From contig JAGMES010000013.1 in the NCBI GenBank assembly GCA_023128035.1, forward strand, positions 1-57,223: 57,223 nucleotides of DNA, read 5' to 3'. Origin of the DNA: Halanaerobiales bacterium (GTDB taxonomy: Bacteria; Bacillota_F; Halanaerobiia; DY22613). The position numbers were made by a program, and so were the translations under genes. Of the stretch, positions 18,040 to 26,864 are shown in pieces. Each line of letters opens with the position of its first letter. The first letter of the stretch is position 1. The notes below the pieces were generated by a model. That model did not search any database. It was not told where the DNA came from and was given only the letters and a program-made list of their open reading frames with translations.

Positions 18040-18107
18040 CTATTATTGCTATATATAAGTGGCATACTATTTTAAGAAACAATAATAGCTTATAGGAGGA
18101 AACAATA

Positions 18108-18341
18108 ATGACAGGAAAATTTTGCACTAGCAAAAAAGAAGGTAAACTTTTTCATGTGTTAAACAATGGTGGTGAAGAAGTACCTATCCTTGTTGGTTCA
18201 GCTATGAAAGTAAAAATGTATGGTAAATGGTTTCGTGGACGTTTTGAAAGTGAAATGGCAGAGGAAATTCCTATAGGATTGTTGAATTTAGGAGATAAAG
18301 TTTTGGCTATTCCAGAAGGAAGTGAAATTGAATTGATATAA
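18108..18341 (+). CDS. Small protein of unknown function
   Basis: 77 residues, soluble, no signal peptide. KKEGKLFHV, then SAMKVKMYGKWFRGRFESE and GLLNLGDKVLAIPEGSEIEL, suggest a compact beta-barrel. The layout loosely recalls DUF5348-type proteins (a ligand or nucleic-acid-binding-like barrel with a GKW motif), but that is a weak resemblance. ATG behind TAGGAGGAAACAAT. Divergent from the XRE regulator, whose operator lies between them. Confidence 0.65.
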   Translation: MTGKFCTSKKEGKLFHVLNNGGEEVPILVGSAMKVKMYGKWFRGRFESEMAEEIPIGLLNLGDKVLAIPEGSEIELI

Positions 18342-18379
18342 AAGGGTTTTTGTAGATATGTTAAACTGTTTTCTATTTT

Positions 18380-18420
18380 AAGCTGCTTGGAACAAAATAT
18401 CTGAGCAGCTTTTTATTTTT
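18380..18420 (+). terminator. Terminator after the 77-residue gene
   Basis: AAGCTGCT/AGCAGCTT stem with a 16-base loop and a T tract. Confidence 0.7.
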
Positions 18421-18493
18421 CCAAGTTAATGAAGGAAATCTGTCAAAAACATAGAAGAAATTGGAGTTATGCTTTGAAGAGGAGGTGAAAAAA

Positions 18494-19540
18494 TTGAGAC
18501 AAAGATCAAAGATATTATTTACACTAACATTTATCGTATTAGGTTTTCTTTTTCAAGGGATTTTACCAAATAAGATATTAGCTCAAACTGTAACAGAATC
18601 TGTAGAGATTCATTTTATTGATGTTGGTCAGGGTGATAGCATACTGATTAAAACTGATACAAAAAAAGTGATTCTTATTGACGCTGGTGATAGGGATCAA
18701 GGGTTTAATGTGGTTCGTTATTTAAAAGATCATGGAGTAGAAAAGATTGATTTGATGGTTTCCACTCATCCCCATGCAGATCATATTGGAGGATTTTTAT
18801 CAGTACTAAAGAATTTTCCAGTAGAGAGAATCTTAGATTCTGGGGTACCTCATACTTCGAAGCTTTATGAAGATTATTTAAACTTGATTTTTCAAAAATC
18901 GATTCCTTTTGAAATTCCGGAACCAGGTAATGAATATAATTTTTCTGGGTTGAGTCTAAAAGTTTTAGGTCCTACAAAAACTCATGATGAACTTAATAAT
19001 AATTCTATCATTTTAAAACTTAAGTTTAACGATATTACAGCTATTTTTACGGGTGATGCTGAGAAAGAAGCAGAGATTGATATTTTATCTATGGATATTG
19101 AAGCACAAATTTTGAAAGTTGGTCACCATGGCAGTGAGACTGCTACTTCTGAAAGATTTCTAAATGAAGTAAATCCAAAAGATGCAATCATCAGTGTCGG
19201 AAAGGGAAATCGTTATGGACATCCTGAAGAGATAACTTTACATAAGTTTATCGAAAGAGGTGTAAATATTTATCGCACTGATGAACAGGGGACTATTGTT
19301 ATTACTATAACAGGATCGAAGTATCAGATTAATAAGAGTCCTAATACTTTTACAACAGACTTAAGTGTTACATCCTTAGATCAGTTTGTCGGAAGTGTAA
19401 ATTCGAACAAATATCATTTACCTACTTGTAGGTATGCAAAATCTATTGATCTTGAAAATAAGATATGGTTTAAAACTATTGAGGAAGCATTAAAAGCAAA
19501 TTATATTCCTTGTGGAGTGTGTAAACCACCTACTAAGTAA
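18494..19540 (+). CDS. Exported metallo-beta-lactamase-fold hydrolase (ComEC C-terminal-like)
   Basis: 348 residues: signal peptide (about residues 1-30, ending KILAQ), an MBL domain resembling the C-terminal domain of ComEC/Rec2, and a small C-terminal Cys-rich domain. Motifs: HFIDVGQGDSILI, STHPHADHIGG (HxHxDH metal site), FTGDAEKEAE, and VGHHGSETATSE with further metal ligands. The C-terminal unit (NKYHLPTCRYAKSI ... YIPCGVCKP) has the C-x..-C-x2-C pattern of Ada-like zinc domains often appended to such proteins and nucleases. Extracellular nuclease/phosphodiesterase activity is plausible. TTG 18494 lies 6 bases after GGAGGTG. Monocistronic. Confidence 0.85.
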   Translation: MRQRSKILFTLTFIVLGFLFQGILPNKILAQTVTESVEIHFIDVGQGDSILIKTDTKKVILIDAGDRDQGFNVVRYLKDHGVEKIDLMVSTHPHADHIGGFLSVLKNFPVERILDSGVPHTSKLYEDYLNLIFQKSIPFEIPEPGNEYNFSGLSLKVLGPTKTHDELNNNSIILKLKFNDITAIFTGDAEKEAEIDILSMDIEAQILKVGHHGSETATSERFLNEVNPKDAIISVGKGNRYGHPEEITLHKFIERGVNIYRTDEQGTIVITITGSKYQINKSPNTFTTDLSVTSLDQFVGSVNSNKYHLPTCRYAKSIDLENKIWFKTIEEALKANYIPCGVCKPPTK

Positions 19541-19834
19541 AAGTAAAATAGTGCTAAAAACCCTTTGCTTTTGTCAAAGGGTTTTTAAATGTTGAGTTGG
19601 ACGTGATTGACATCTTAACAGGGAAAGCATGTAATGAAGATGTTAGAAATTCAAACAGTACTAGATATAATCATTCAACAATTAATGTTGAATCTATTTA
19701 GTAATTTTTTTATTTTTACATTTGAATTTGTACAAAAGAAAAGGAAAATAACTTTTCGTGAAGAAGTTAATTGTAATATAGTTAATTCATATACATAGTT
19801 AAGAGAAAAATGGATATTATTTATAAAGGAGGGA
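19541..19834. other. Intergenic region with terminator
   Basis: A strong terminator (AAAAACCCTTTG at 19556-19567, CAAAGGGTTTTT at 19575-19586) closes the MBL gene. The rest (19590-19825) is AT-rich. A short open stretch around 19602-19700 has no start or ribosome binding site and no recognisable similarity. Confidence 0.7.
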
Positions 19835-20404
19835 ATGAAGCAGGGTATTGCGCTCTGTTTCTTAAACATGGGAGCAGATCAGGATTTGAGAACTATAGAA
19901 AATTTTGAAGAAGCCTATCGTTCACGTTGGGAAGATTTTAAAGTTTTAAAAAAAGGAAATAGAAAAATTCTGTGTATGCATCTTGGAGGAGTTCTAATTG
20001 AATGTCTATTAAAGAGTTTGATTGTTAAGAAATATAAAATTAAAAAGGAGAAGAAAAAGCAGAGTTTATGGTTTAATGATACCGCATTTAATGAATTAGT
20101 TTCTATAGATAATCCAACTACTCCTATATATAGAGGTAAAAAAACGGCTGAAAATCCCGGTCATAAGCTACATAAAGCACTTGATCAATTGCAAGAGTTA
20201 AGTAATAATATGAGTTATATCGAGCAAAAACTTAAAGAAATAGCCAATCCTTATCCTAGAGATTGTGATTGTTCCTTTATTGACTTACGTTATTTAGATG
20301 AGGAAGAGGTTACGGATACAGAATTTGATGCGTGGTTTGAGGATTTCAGTGATTGTATAAGGTGGCTTAATAAACATAAAAGTAATATTAGGGAGGTTCA
20401 ATGA
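19835..20404 (+). CDS. HEPN-like protein, first gene of a two-gene operon
   Basis: 189 residues. The segment RKILCMHLGGVLIECLLKSL (about residues 47-66) has the layout of HEPN helices (A-x-H-L-x-G-x-x-x-E-C-L-L-K), with R-x5-H resembling the R-x4-6-H ribonuclease motif. The later GHKLHKALDQLQEL matches the second conserved HEPN helix. HEPN proteins are RNases or toxin-like partners in abortive infection, toxin-antitoxin and CRISPR contexts. The start is uncertain: AAAGGAGG is only 2 bases from ATG 19835, and an ATG at 19868 is the alternative. Overlaps the ATPase gene by 4 bases (ATGA), so the two products are probably made together. Confidence 0.55.
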   Translation: MKQGIALCFLNMGADQDLRTIENFEEAYRSRWEDFKVLKKGNRKILCMHLGGVLIECLLKSLIVKKYKIKKEKKKQSLWFNDTAFNELVSIDNPTTPIYRGKKTAENPGHKLHKALDQLQELSNNMSYIEQKLKEIANPYPRDCDCSFIDLRYLDEEEVTDTEFDAWFEDFSDCIRWLNKHKSNIREVQ

Positions 20405-22656
20405 TGGAACTGAAGGAGTTTATAAAAATTCTAAAAAGTTATTTTGAGAAAGCGGATGGAGAGTGGGTTGATGTTTATGTTACTCCTTCAAAAAGAGTAG
20501 ATATAACTATAGTTAGTGATAAATTTATTAATCGAACAGAAAGTCAAAAATTTATATCTGATGCTTTTGAAAAATTAGATAAAAAGTACTCAGAAGGTTT
20601 TTCTACCTATGATACTCTTGAAGATGCAGATTTGTTAGCTATAGAAAAACCAAATAGAAATATGGAAAAAGAAGTCTCTTGGGAAAAGGCTGCTTTAAAT
20701 TATCTAAATGACAGTGGACAAGAAAAATGTGAGAAAACTCAACATTCTTCAAAAATCATTTCTTTTTATTCATATAAAGGAGGAGTAGGAAGAACTGTAG
20801 CTATAATTCATACTGCTTATCTTTTGGCTAAAAAAGGACGCAATGTACTTTTAATAGATTTGGATTTAGAAGCTCCAAGTTTATATGATATTTTTGAAGA
20901 CAAATTGGATATAGAGAATGGATTAGTAGATTATTTATATGATTGTGTGATGGGTGATGGTAACAATAGGATACAGGTTTCACAAATTTATTCAAGGATT
21001 ACTTTTGATGAAACTTTAAAAGGGAATGTATATGTAATTCCTGCGGGAATCTTATCACCTGAATATTTATTTAGGTTAAAACAGTTGCATCCTAACTTGA
21101 TTTCTCAACATGAGTATTTAGATCGGTTGATTAGTGAGCTTGAAGATATTTTGAATTTAGATACAATTTTGATAGACTCTAGAACTGGTTTAAATGAATG
21201 GGGTGCTTTTTCATTATTGGATATTGCTGATGAAGTAATGTTCTTTTCATATCCTAATCAGGAAAATATCAGAGGTTTGCGTATGATAATAGATTTAATG
21301 AAAACTGCTGGATGTAAGAATTTAACAATGATTTTCTCACGGATTGATCCTAATGGAATGGAGCATGCTAAGGAATTATTTAATCAACTGGATTTAAAAC
21401 AGAAGTTTATAGATATTATTTATAAAGAACGATTAGCAATAGACCCAAAGTATCCCTGTTTGGATGCTATTACAGAATTTAAGCCATTGGCAGATTATAT
21501 CATTGAAGATGAATATGAAGTAATTAATTCTTATTATTTGGATACATATCCTGAAAAGAGGCAATTAGTATTAAAGTCTTTGTTGGATTATGAAACAATT
21601 TATTTACGAACTGAACCAGAAGCGAAGATTAGAGAAACTAATGTTTGGTTTATTGAGGGAGATAAAAGGGTATTAACAGATAGAATTCTTGAATATTACA
21701 ATGATATTGTTAGTGCTTATCCTATAATAATAAATAATAATATTCTTGGATTGAATGAGGAACTGATTATTGAATATTCTATAGAAAAGTTAAAAGTTTT
21801 TGCCAAAGAAAATAGTATTAATGATTGGAGTAAATTTTGGTTTGCTTGTTACATGTACTTAATCAATGAAGAAAATGATTTGCAAGGGATAAAAGCTTTA
21901 AGGGGTAAAGATATTACTGACTACATTAATTTTATTGAACCATTAGAGAAAGAAGAAATAACAAGATTATTGCAAAAAGCAACTCTGACTGATAAAATTA
22001 TAAGTAAGAGGGTAGATTCGGATGTTGAGCATTTTCAGAAAATAACTATTGTCTTAGCTGATGTTGAAATTTTTGGTAAAGACTCTGGGTGGTTGAAAGG
22101 TTTATATAATAGTATTAGTATTATCAAGAAGAGTGGGATATCAAATGTAGATATTAAAGTAATGGTAAGTAAAGATCTATATCAACTAAATAGAGAAGAG
22201 TTTAATAGTTTTAAGGGTAATGTTTTAAATTTGGAATGGAAACAGAAAGATATAATAAATGTAATTGCTTACTATCTTCAAGAAGGATTTGAAGATATTT
22301 TAGATGATTATATTTATGCCATTAATCGAGCAAATAACTTCAAAGATTTTGCTAAGCATTTAGAAATGTATCAAGCTAGATTACTCGAAGAGGATGATTT
22401 TGAGGAAGAAGCTATGGAGTATGGAGATAATTTGTTTAGTCTTTTCTGGGGATTTCGCGTAGTAAGAGGGAAATACTCGCAGTTAATGAAAGATTGGTTT
22501 TTTGAGCAATTACAAAAGAGTGGTGATATTAATCCAGTTAGAGTTTTTGAGATTATTAAAAAAGCTGTGGAGATTGAACTCCTTTCCTCAAAGAGCAATC
22601 AGTTTAGTTTGATTAGCATTGAAAGCTTAAAAAAGGCTTTTGAGGAGAATGAATAG
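20401..22656 (+). CDS. KGGVGR-type MinD/ParA-like ATPase with large C-terminal region
   Basis: 751 residues. Residues 1-110 are an uncharacterised alpha/beta head. Residues about 118-340 form a deviant-Walker (MinD/ParA/CobQ) ATPase: FYSYKGGVGRTVAIIHTAYL is the P loop, LLIDLDLEAPSL the switch/Walker A', and LDTILIDSRTGLNEWGAFSL the Walker B region. The KGG(V/T)GRT subtype is common in multi-domain, STAND-like and conflict-system proteins rather than in plasmid partition. The C-terminal 400 residues are helical and unrecognised. A stretch near 590-640 (IKVMVSKDLYQLNREEF ... LEWKQKDI) loosely resembles the post-ATPase region of such proteins. Translationally coupled to the HEPN-like gene. A signalling/defence role is an inference. 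Confidence 0.8.
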   Translation: MMELKEFIKILKSYFEKADGEWVDVYVTPSKRVDITIVSDKFINRTESQKFISDAFEKLDKKYSEGFSTYDTLEDADLLAIEKPNRNMEKEVSWEKAALNYLNDSGQEKCEKTQHSSKIISFYSYKGGVGRTVAIIHTAYLLAKKGRNVLLIDLDLEAPSLYDIFEDKLDIENGLVDYLYDCVMGDGNNRIQVSQIYSRITFDETLKGNVYVIPAGILSPEYLFRLKQLHPNLISQHEYLDRLISELEDILNLDTILIDSRTGLNEWGAFSLLDIADEVMFFSYPNQENIRGLRMIIDLMKTAGCKNLTMIFSRIDPNGMEHAKELFNQLDLKQKFIDIIYKERLAIDPKYPCLDAITEFKPLADYIIEDEYEVINSYYLDTYPEKRQLVLKSLLDYETIYLRTEPEAKIRETNVWFIEGDKRVLTDRILEYYNDIVSAYPIIINNNILGLNEELIIEYSIEKLKVFAKENSINDWSKFWFACYMYLINEENDLQGIKALRGKDITDYINFIEPLEKEEITRLLQKATLTDKIISKRVDSDVEHFQKITIVLADVEIFGKDSGWLKGLYNSISIIKKSGISNVDIKVMVSKDLYQLNREEFNSFKGNVLNLEWKQKDIINVIAYYLQEGFEDILDDYIYAINRANNFKDFAKHLEMYQARLLEEDDFEEEAMEYGDNLFSLFWGFRVVRGKYSQLMKDWFFEQLQKSGDINPVRVFEIIKKAVEIELLSSKSNQFSLISIESLKKAFEENE

Positions 22657-22675
22657 TATTGTTAATTGAAGGTGA

Positions 22676-23062
22676 ATGTGTGAAATTTTTAATAATAGTG
22701 GATTAAAAATTCAAATGTATCCTTGTTTAGCGTGCTATGGGCAACTTTTTTATGATGGGTATGGAAATATATATCCTTGTGCTGAATCTATTGGGAATGA
22801 TAGCTTTATTATTGGAAACTATGATTCAGATATAAACTTTAATCGTAATTATAAGCTACTCCAAAAAAGAAATATACTAGAATTAAATGGTGTGTGCAAA
22901 GAATGTTCACATTTATTATTTTGCGGAGCAGGTTGTCCATATAAGGCGTTTCTTGATACAGGAGATTTAGGAAGTGCTGACTGTGGAAGTTATAAGGAAA
23001 TTATTAACTATTTAAAAAGCATTACAAGAAAAGAATTATTGTACCATCAAGTTAAAAAATAA
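22676..23062 (+). pseudogene. Orphan SPASM domain (C-terminal remnant of a radical-SAM maturase)
   Basis: 128 residues that match only the C-terminal SPASM part of radical-SAM peptide-modifying enzymes. DGYGNIYPCAES, then IIGNYD, CKECSHLLFCGAGCPYKAF and a final DCG supply the auxiliary 4Fe-4S cysteines. The radical-SAM core with CxxxCxxC is missing, and stop codons occur in frame just upstream of ATG 22676, so the gene is 5'-truncated. It lies 20 bases after the KGGVGR ATPase gene. A free-standing SPASM protein is possible but less likely. Confidence 0.75.
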
Positions 23063-23101
23063 TATTTATAATTAAATACTAATCTTTTAAGGAGGTCTAA
23101 A

Positions 23102-23687
23102 ATGAAAAGAAAAGCTATTATTATCATGTTTTTTGTATTATTAATTTCCCAGTCTTTATTAGCAGAATCGGGAATGATAACAACAGAAAATGGTTTAAAA
23201 GTTAAACTTAATCCTAAGGGAAATTGGGAGTATGTTATAAACTGGAATATGTCAAAACAAGAATTGATAGATATATTAGGAGAACCTAAAATGTCTGGAG
23301 AGGTTAATAATAGTAGTTCAATTAGTTTTCTTGGCTCTAAAAGTGAAGCTGTGATAAGTTCCAATTCATCTTTGGACGATCAAAAAAATTACACATTGTT
23401 AGTATATAATGCAAATTGGACTGGATTAGATGCACTTGTTTACTATTATTTTGATAAAGAATATTTAGTTTCAATGAATTACTTTCTTGAAAAGAAATAT
23501 TTTGAAAATATAGGAAGTTACAATGTAGTTCACGATATTTTATTAAATTATTTATCAAAATGTCGTTACTGAAAACAAACTCATCAGTTCCTGTTGGGAA
23601 TCATCGAATTCAATAGTTAATGTATCATTTGTAAAATGTACAGAAGACAAGGTCAGTCTTTTAATTCGATATACTTGTAAAAATTAG
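23102..23687 (+). pseudogene. Secreted protein gene with late frameshift
   Basis: Signal peptide (MKRKAIIIMFFVLLISQSLL, cleavage near AES) and a body containing NMSKQELIDILGEPKMSG, a motif seen in small lipoproteins/periplasmic proteins of the BamE-like L-x-x-x-L-G-x-P type. The annotated frame stops at TGA 23570-23572. A +1 shift near the AAAATG run (about 23557-23562) continues as VVTENKLISSCWESSNSIVN, then VSFVKCTEDKVSLLIRYTCK, to TAG at 23685-23687, which looks like the authentic C-terminus. ATG behind AAGGAGG. Function unknown. Confidence 0.6.
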
Positions 23688-23969
23688 TTTTTGTTTAAGT
23701 TAAGAACATTTTAATGGAGTAACTAAAAACCCTTTGATATTTTATAATGTATCCTATAGAGTGGACAATTTTAAAAAAGTCTACTCTATAGGGTTTTTAA
23801 TTTTATTAGACATTTTTTCTTCATAAAGCAGGGAATGAAGATTATTTTAGAGAATATTTCTTCGGGTCTGTAATAATTTTGTTAAATTTATGTTATATAA
23901 TTTTAATGATTGAGAAAATTATAACTCATATTTATGAGATGAAAAATATTAAAGGAGTGACTGATTAAA
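23688..23969. other. Intergenic region upstream of the moxR operon, with terminator
   Basis: A long hairpin (CCTATAGAGTGGAC at 23753-23766 with GTCTACTCTATAGG at 23779-23792, then GTTTTTAATTTT) terminates upstream transcription. TATAAT at 23896-23901 is a candidate -10 for the moxR operon, but no good -35 is seen. Confidence 0.6.
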
Positions 23970-24962
23970 ATGGAATATCATGTAACTGCCATTCAAGAAA
24001 TGGTGAAAAATAAGACTGAAGTAGTTGAAAGATTAAGAGAACAGATGGGGCGTGTTGTTGTAGGACAGAAGGAGTTGGTTGATAGGTTATTAGTAGGGCT
24101 TTTGGCTAATGGACATATTCTTCTAGAAGGGGTACCAGGTTTGGCGAAATCTTTATCTGTAGAAACTTTGGCTCGTTCTATTTCAGCAAAATATCAGCGG
24201 ATTCAGTTTACACCAGATCTTTTGCCAGCAGACCTTTTGGGAACTCTCGTTTATAATCCTCAAAATGGAGAATTCATTACCAAAAAAGGGCCTATCTTTG
24301 CTAATATTATTCTCGCTGATGAGATTAACCGTGCTCCAGCTAAAGTGCAGAGCGCTTTGCTTGAATCCATGCAGGAAAAACAAGTAACTATTGGTGAAGT
24401 AACATATCCATTGTCCAAACTATTTCTGGTTTTAGCAACTCAAAACCCACTAGAACAACAGGGAACATATTCTTTACCTGAGGCACAATTAGATCGTTTT
24501 ATGTTAAAGGTGAAAATTGATTATCCGAAGAAAGAAGAAGAGAAAGAGATTTTAAATCGAATGGCTTTTACGAAGAAAGAGTTTAATATTGACCCTGTTA
24601 TAAGTACAGAGGAGATTATGGATCTTAGAAATTTGGTTGATCAAATTTATCTTGATGAGAAGATTAAAGATTACATTATAGATCTAGTTTTTGCTACTCG
24701 GGAACCTGAAAACTATGGATTAACTGATTTAACTAATTTAATCGAGTGTGGTGTATCACCTCGTGCGACTATTAATCTTTGTTTAGCTGCCAAAGCTTAT
24801 GCTTTTATTCAAGGTAGAGGTTATGTAATCCCACATGATATTAAGAGTATCGGAATGGATGTATTGCGTCATCGTATTGCTATTACTTATGAAGCAGAAG
24901 CCGAAGGACTGACTTCTGAAAATATCATTCAAATGATTTTTGATGAAATTCCTGTGCCTTAG
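23970..24962 (+). CDS. MoxR-family AAA+ ATPase
   Basis: 330 residues, usual MoxR length. Walker A LLEGVPGLAKSLSVETLA near residue 50, Walker B IILADEINRAP near 112, sensor 1 TQNPLEQQGTYSLPEAQLDR, and the C-terminal lid domain. MoxR proteins act as chaperones that insert metals or remodel vWA-domain partners; here the partners follow immediately (DUF58 and two vWA proteins). First gene of an eight-gene run to 32262 with gaps of at most about 17 bases or short overlaps. ATG behind AAAGGAGTG. Confidence 0.95.
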   Translation: MEYHVTAIQEMVKNKTEVVERLREQMGRVVVGQKELVDRLLVGLLANGHILLEGVPGLAKSLSVETLARSISAKYQRIQFTPDLLPADLLGTLVYNPQNGEFITKKGPIFANIILADEINRAPAKVQSALLESMQEKQVTIGEVTYPLSKLFLVLATQNPLEQQGTYSLPEAQLDRFMLKVKIDYPKKEEEKEILNRMAFTKKEFNIDPVISTEEIMDLRNLVDQIYLDEKIKDYIIDLVFATREPENYGLTDLTNLIECGVSPRATINLCLAAKAYAFIQGRGYVIPHDIKSIGMDVLRHRIAITYEAEAEGLTSENIIQMIFDEIPVP

Positions 24963-24976
24963 AAAGGGTGAGAGCT

Positions 24977-25852
24977 ATGGTTAATGAAGATATCTTGAAA
25001 AAGGTACGGAAAATTCAGATCAAGACGAATCGTTTAGCAGATAATTTTTTAGCTGGTATGTATGCCAGTGCTTTTAAAGGTGTGGGAATTGAGTTTAGCG
25101 AAGTACGCCAATATTTACCAGGTGATGAGATTCGTTCTATTGACTGGAATGTAACTGCCAGAATGGGCCAGCCTTTTGTGAAAGAATACGAAGAAGAGCG
25201 TGAACAGACTATACTTTTAGTTGTAGATGCCAGCTCATCTTTTCACTTTGGAACAGTTAATCAGATGAAGAATGAATTAACAGCAGAGATTTGCGCACTT
25301 TTAGCCTTTTCTGCTATTGAAAATAATGATAAAGTTGGATTGGTGATATTTTCAGATGGAATTGAGAAACATATTCCACCTCGCAAAGGTAGACGACATG
25401 TTCTAAGGGTAATCCGTGAACTTCTATATTTTAAGCCTTCCTCAAAGGGGACAAATATTGCTGGTGTTTTGGAATACATAAATAAAGTAACTCATCGGAG
25501 CATGATTACTTTCCTGATCTCTGATTTTATTGACCAGGGTTATGATAAGGCTTTACAAATCTTTAGTAAGCGCCACGACCTGATCCCTGTAACTATCTCA
25601 GATCCAAAAGAGGAAGAACTACCTTTAGTTGGGTTAATTAATCTAAAGGATGCAGAGACTGGTGTTGAGATGCTGATTGATTCTATGAATCCCAGAGTAC
25701 GAGAAGAGTACAGAAAACGCTATCTAGATAGTTCAATATTGCGAAAAAAAGTATTCACCTCTGCCGGGATTCGTTCAATTGATCTGAGAACAGATAGAGA
25801 ATATGTTGAGCTTTTCATGAAATTTTTCAAAGAACATAAAGATCGGATGTAG
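24977..25852 (+). CDS. DUF58 protein (vWA-like) of the MoxR operon
   Basis: 291 residues. GVGIEFSEVRQYLPGDEIRS followed by IDWNVTARMGQPFVKEYEEE is the DUF58 signature. The region after it (TILLVVDASSSFHFG) is a vWA-like fold with a D-x-S-S-S MIDAS. There are no membrane segments, so it is cytosolic. DUF58 genes almost always follow moxR, and the proteins are presumed MoxR clients. ATG 24977 is preferred over GTG 24968 because AGGGTG (24966-24970) is then correctly spaced. Confidence 0.92.
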   Translation: MVNEDILKKVRKIQIKTNRLADNFLAGMYASAFKGVGIEFSEVRQYLPGDEIRSIDWNVTARMGQPFVKEYEEEREQTILLVVDASSSFHFGTVNQMKNELTAEICALLAFSAIENNDKVGLVIFSDGIEKHIPPRKGRRHVLRVIRELLYFKPSSKGTNIAGVLEYINKVTHRSMITFLISDFIDQGYDKALQIFSKRHDLIPVTISDPKEEELPLVGLINLKDAETGVEMLIDSMNPRVREEYRKRYLDSSILRKKVFTSAGIRSIDLRTDREYVELFMKFFKEHKDRM

Positions 25853-25868
25853 TGAGGGAGTTGTGAAG

Positions 25869-26864
25869 ATGGAGATTAAAAAACGTTTTTTGCGTCCACG
25901 TCCGCTAATTATATGTTTAATCATCATACTTATTGTTATAGTTCTTCTTGGAGGATTTTATCTATTTGGAAGAACAGATTTTACAGGGCCAGTTCAAGCC
26001 AAAGTAAGTCTAAATCAGGAGACATTTCTAATCGGTGATGAGATGATTTTATCTATTGAAGTCCTGACTGAACCCGGCTATACAGTAGAGATACCAGAGA
26101 TAGCGTTACCAGAAGGAATTTCTCTAAAAAGAAAAGAGACAAAAGAACCGACAAAAAGTTGGAACAGATTTAAGCGAATTACAAATTATAAAGAAGAGTA
26201 TTATTTTACTACTTTAGAGGCAAAAGAGTATCAGTTACCAGAAATTTTGATTCTTGTAACTTCTCCAGATGGCGGAAAAATCGAATTAAAAGAACCAGGG
26301 CCAGCCCTAATCGTGGAAAGCTTATTAACCGATGATTCCTCAGATATCCGAGATTTAAAACCAGTAGCTGATGCTCCAAGAAATCCTTTGCTTTACTATC
26401 TGCTCGCAGGTTTAGTTTTACTCATAGTGATTGGATATCTGATTTATAGATGGTGGAAAAGAAAGTTTGATCATGAAGATGTCAATGTAGAACCGCCTTT
26501 ACCTGCTCATGCGATTGCTTATCGGCGTTTTCTGGAATTAGACGTCTCTGATTTAATCGAAAGAGGAATGTTTAATCAATATTACACTATCCTCTCTCAA
26601 ATTGTGCGTGAATATATCGAAAATCGTTTTAGAGTGAGAGCACAGGAGATGACGACTCAAGAATTTTTGCATGATGCTTTGTGTACTTTAAATTTAACCA
26701 CAGAGCATCAGAGATTACTCAAAGATTTTATGTACCAGGCTGATCTGGTAAAATATGCTCAATATCTACCAACTCTTCAGCAGATTCGTGAAGCTTTAGT
26801 TGCTGGAAAACGATTTGTTGATGAAACTAAGGAGGTTGAAGAAGGAGGGGAGACAGATGTTTAA
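25869..26864 (+). CDS. Bitopic membrane protein of the MoxR/Bat operon (DUF4381/BatD-like)
   Basis: 331 residues: TM1 (about 13-36, ICLIIILIVIVLLGGFYLF), an extracytoplasmic beta-sandwich (VQAKVSLNQETFLIGDEMIL onward), TM2 (about 175-195), and a cytoplasmic helical tail (YRRFLELDVSDLIERGMFNQ followed by a conserved Y-x-E-x-R-F segment). This half resembles the C-terminal part of BatD and the DUF4381 proteins found between DUF58 and vWA genes. ATG 25869 is favoured over GTG 25863 by the spacing from GAGGGAG. Overlaps batA by 8 bases. Confidence 0.75.
   Translation: MEIKKRFLRPRPLIICLIIILIVIVLLGGFYLFGRTDFTGPVQAKVSLNQETFLIGDEMILSIEVLTEPGYTVEIPEIALPEGISLKRKETKEPTKSWNRFKRITNYKEEYYFTTLEAKEYQLPEILILVTSPDGGKIELKEPGPALIVESLLTDDSSDIRDLKPVADAPRNPLLYYLLAGLVLLIVIGYLIYRWWKRKFDHEDVNVEPPLPAHAIAYRRFLELDVSDLIERGMFNQYYTILSQIVREYIENRFRVRAQEMTTQEFLHDALCTLNLTTEHQRLLKDFMYQADLVKYAQYLPTLQQIREALVAGKRFVDETKEVEEGGETDV

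Noticed and set aside
19600..19700. Short ORF of about 33 codons between the MBL and HEPN-like genes
   Set aside because: No start codon with ribosome binding site and no recognisable similarity.
23562..23620. UGA at 23570 as a selenocysteine codon, given the nearby selC
   Set aside because: No SECIS-like hairpin directly follows, read-through adds only about 15 codons before TAA, and a +1 shift gives a longer, more sensible C-terminus.
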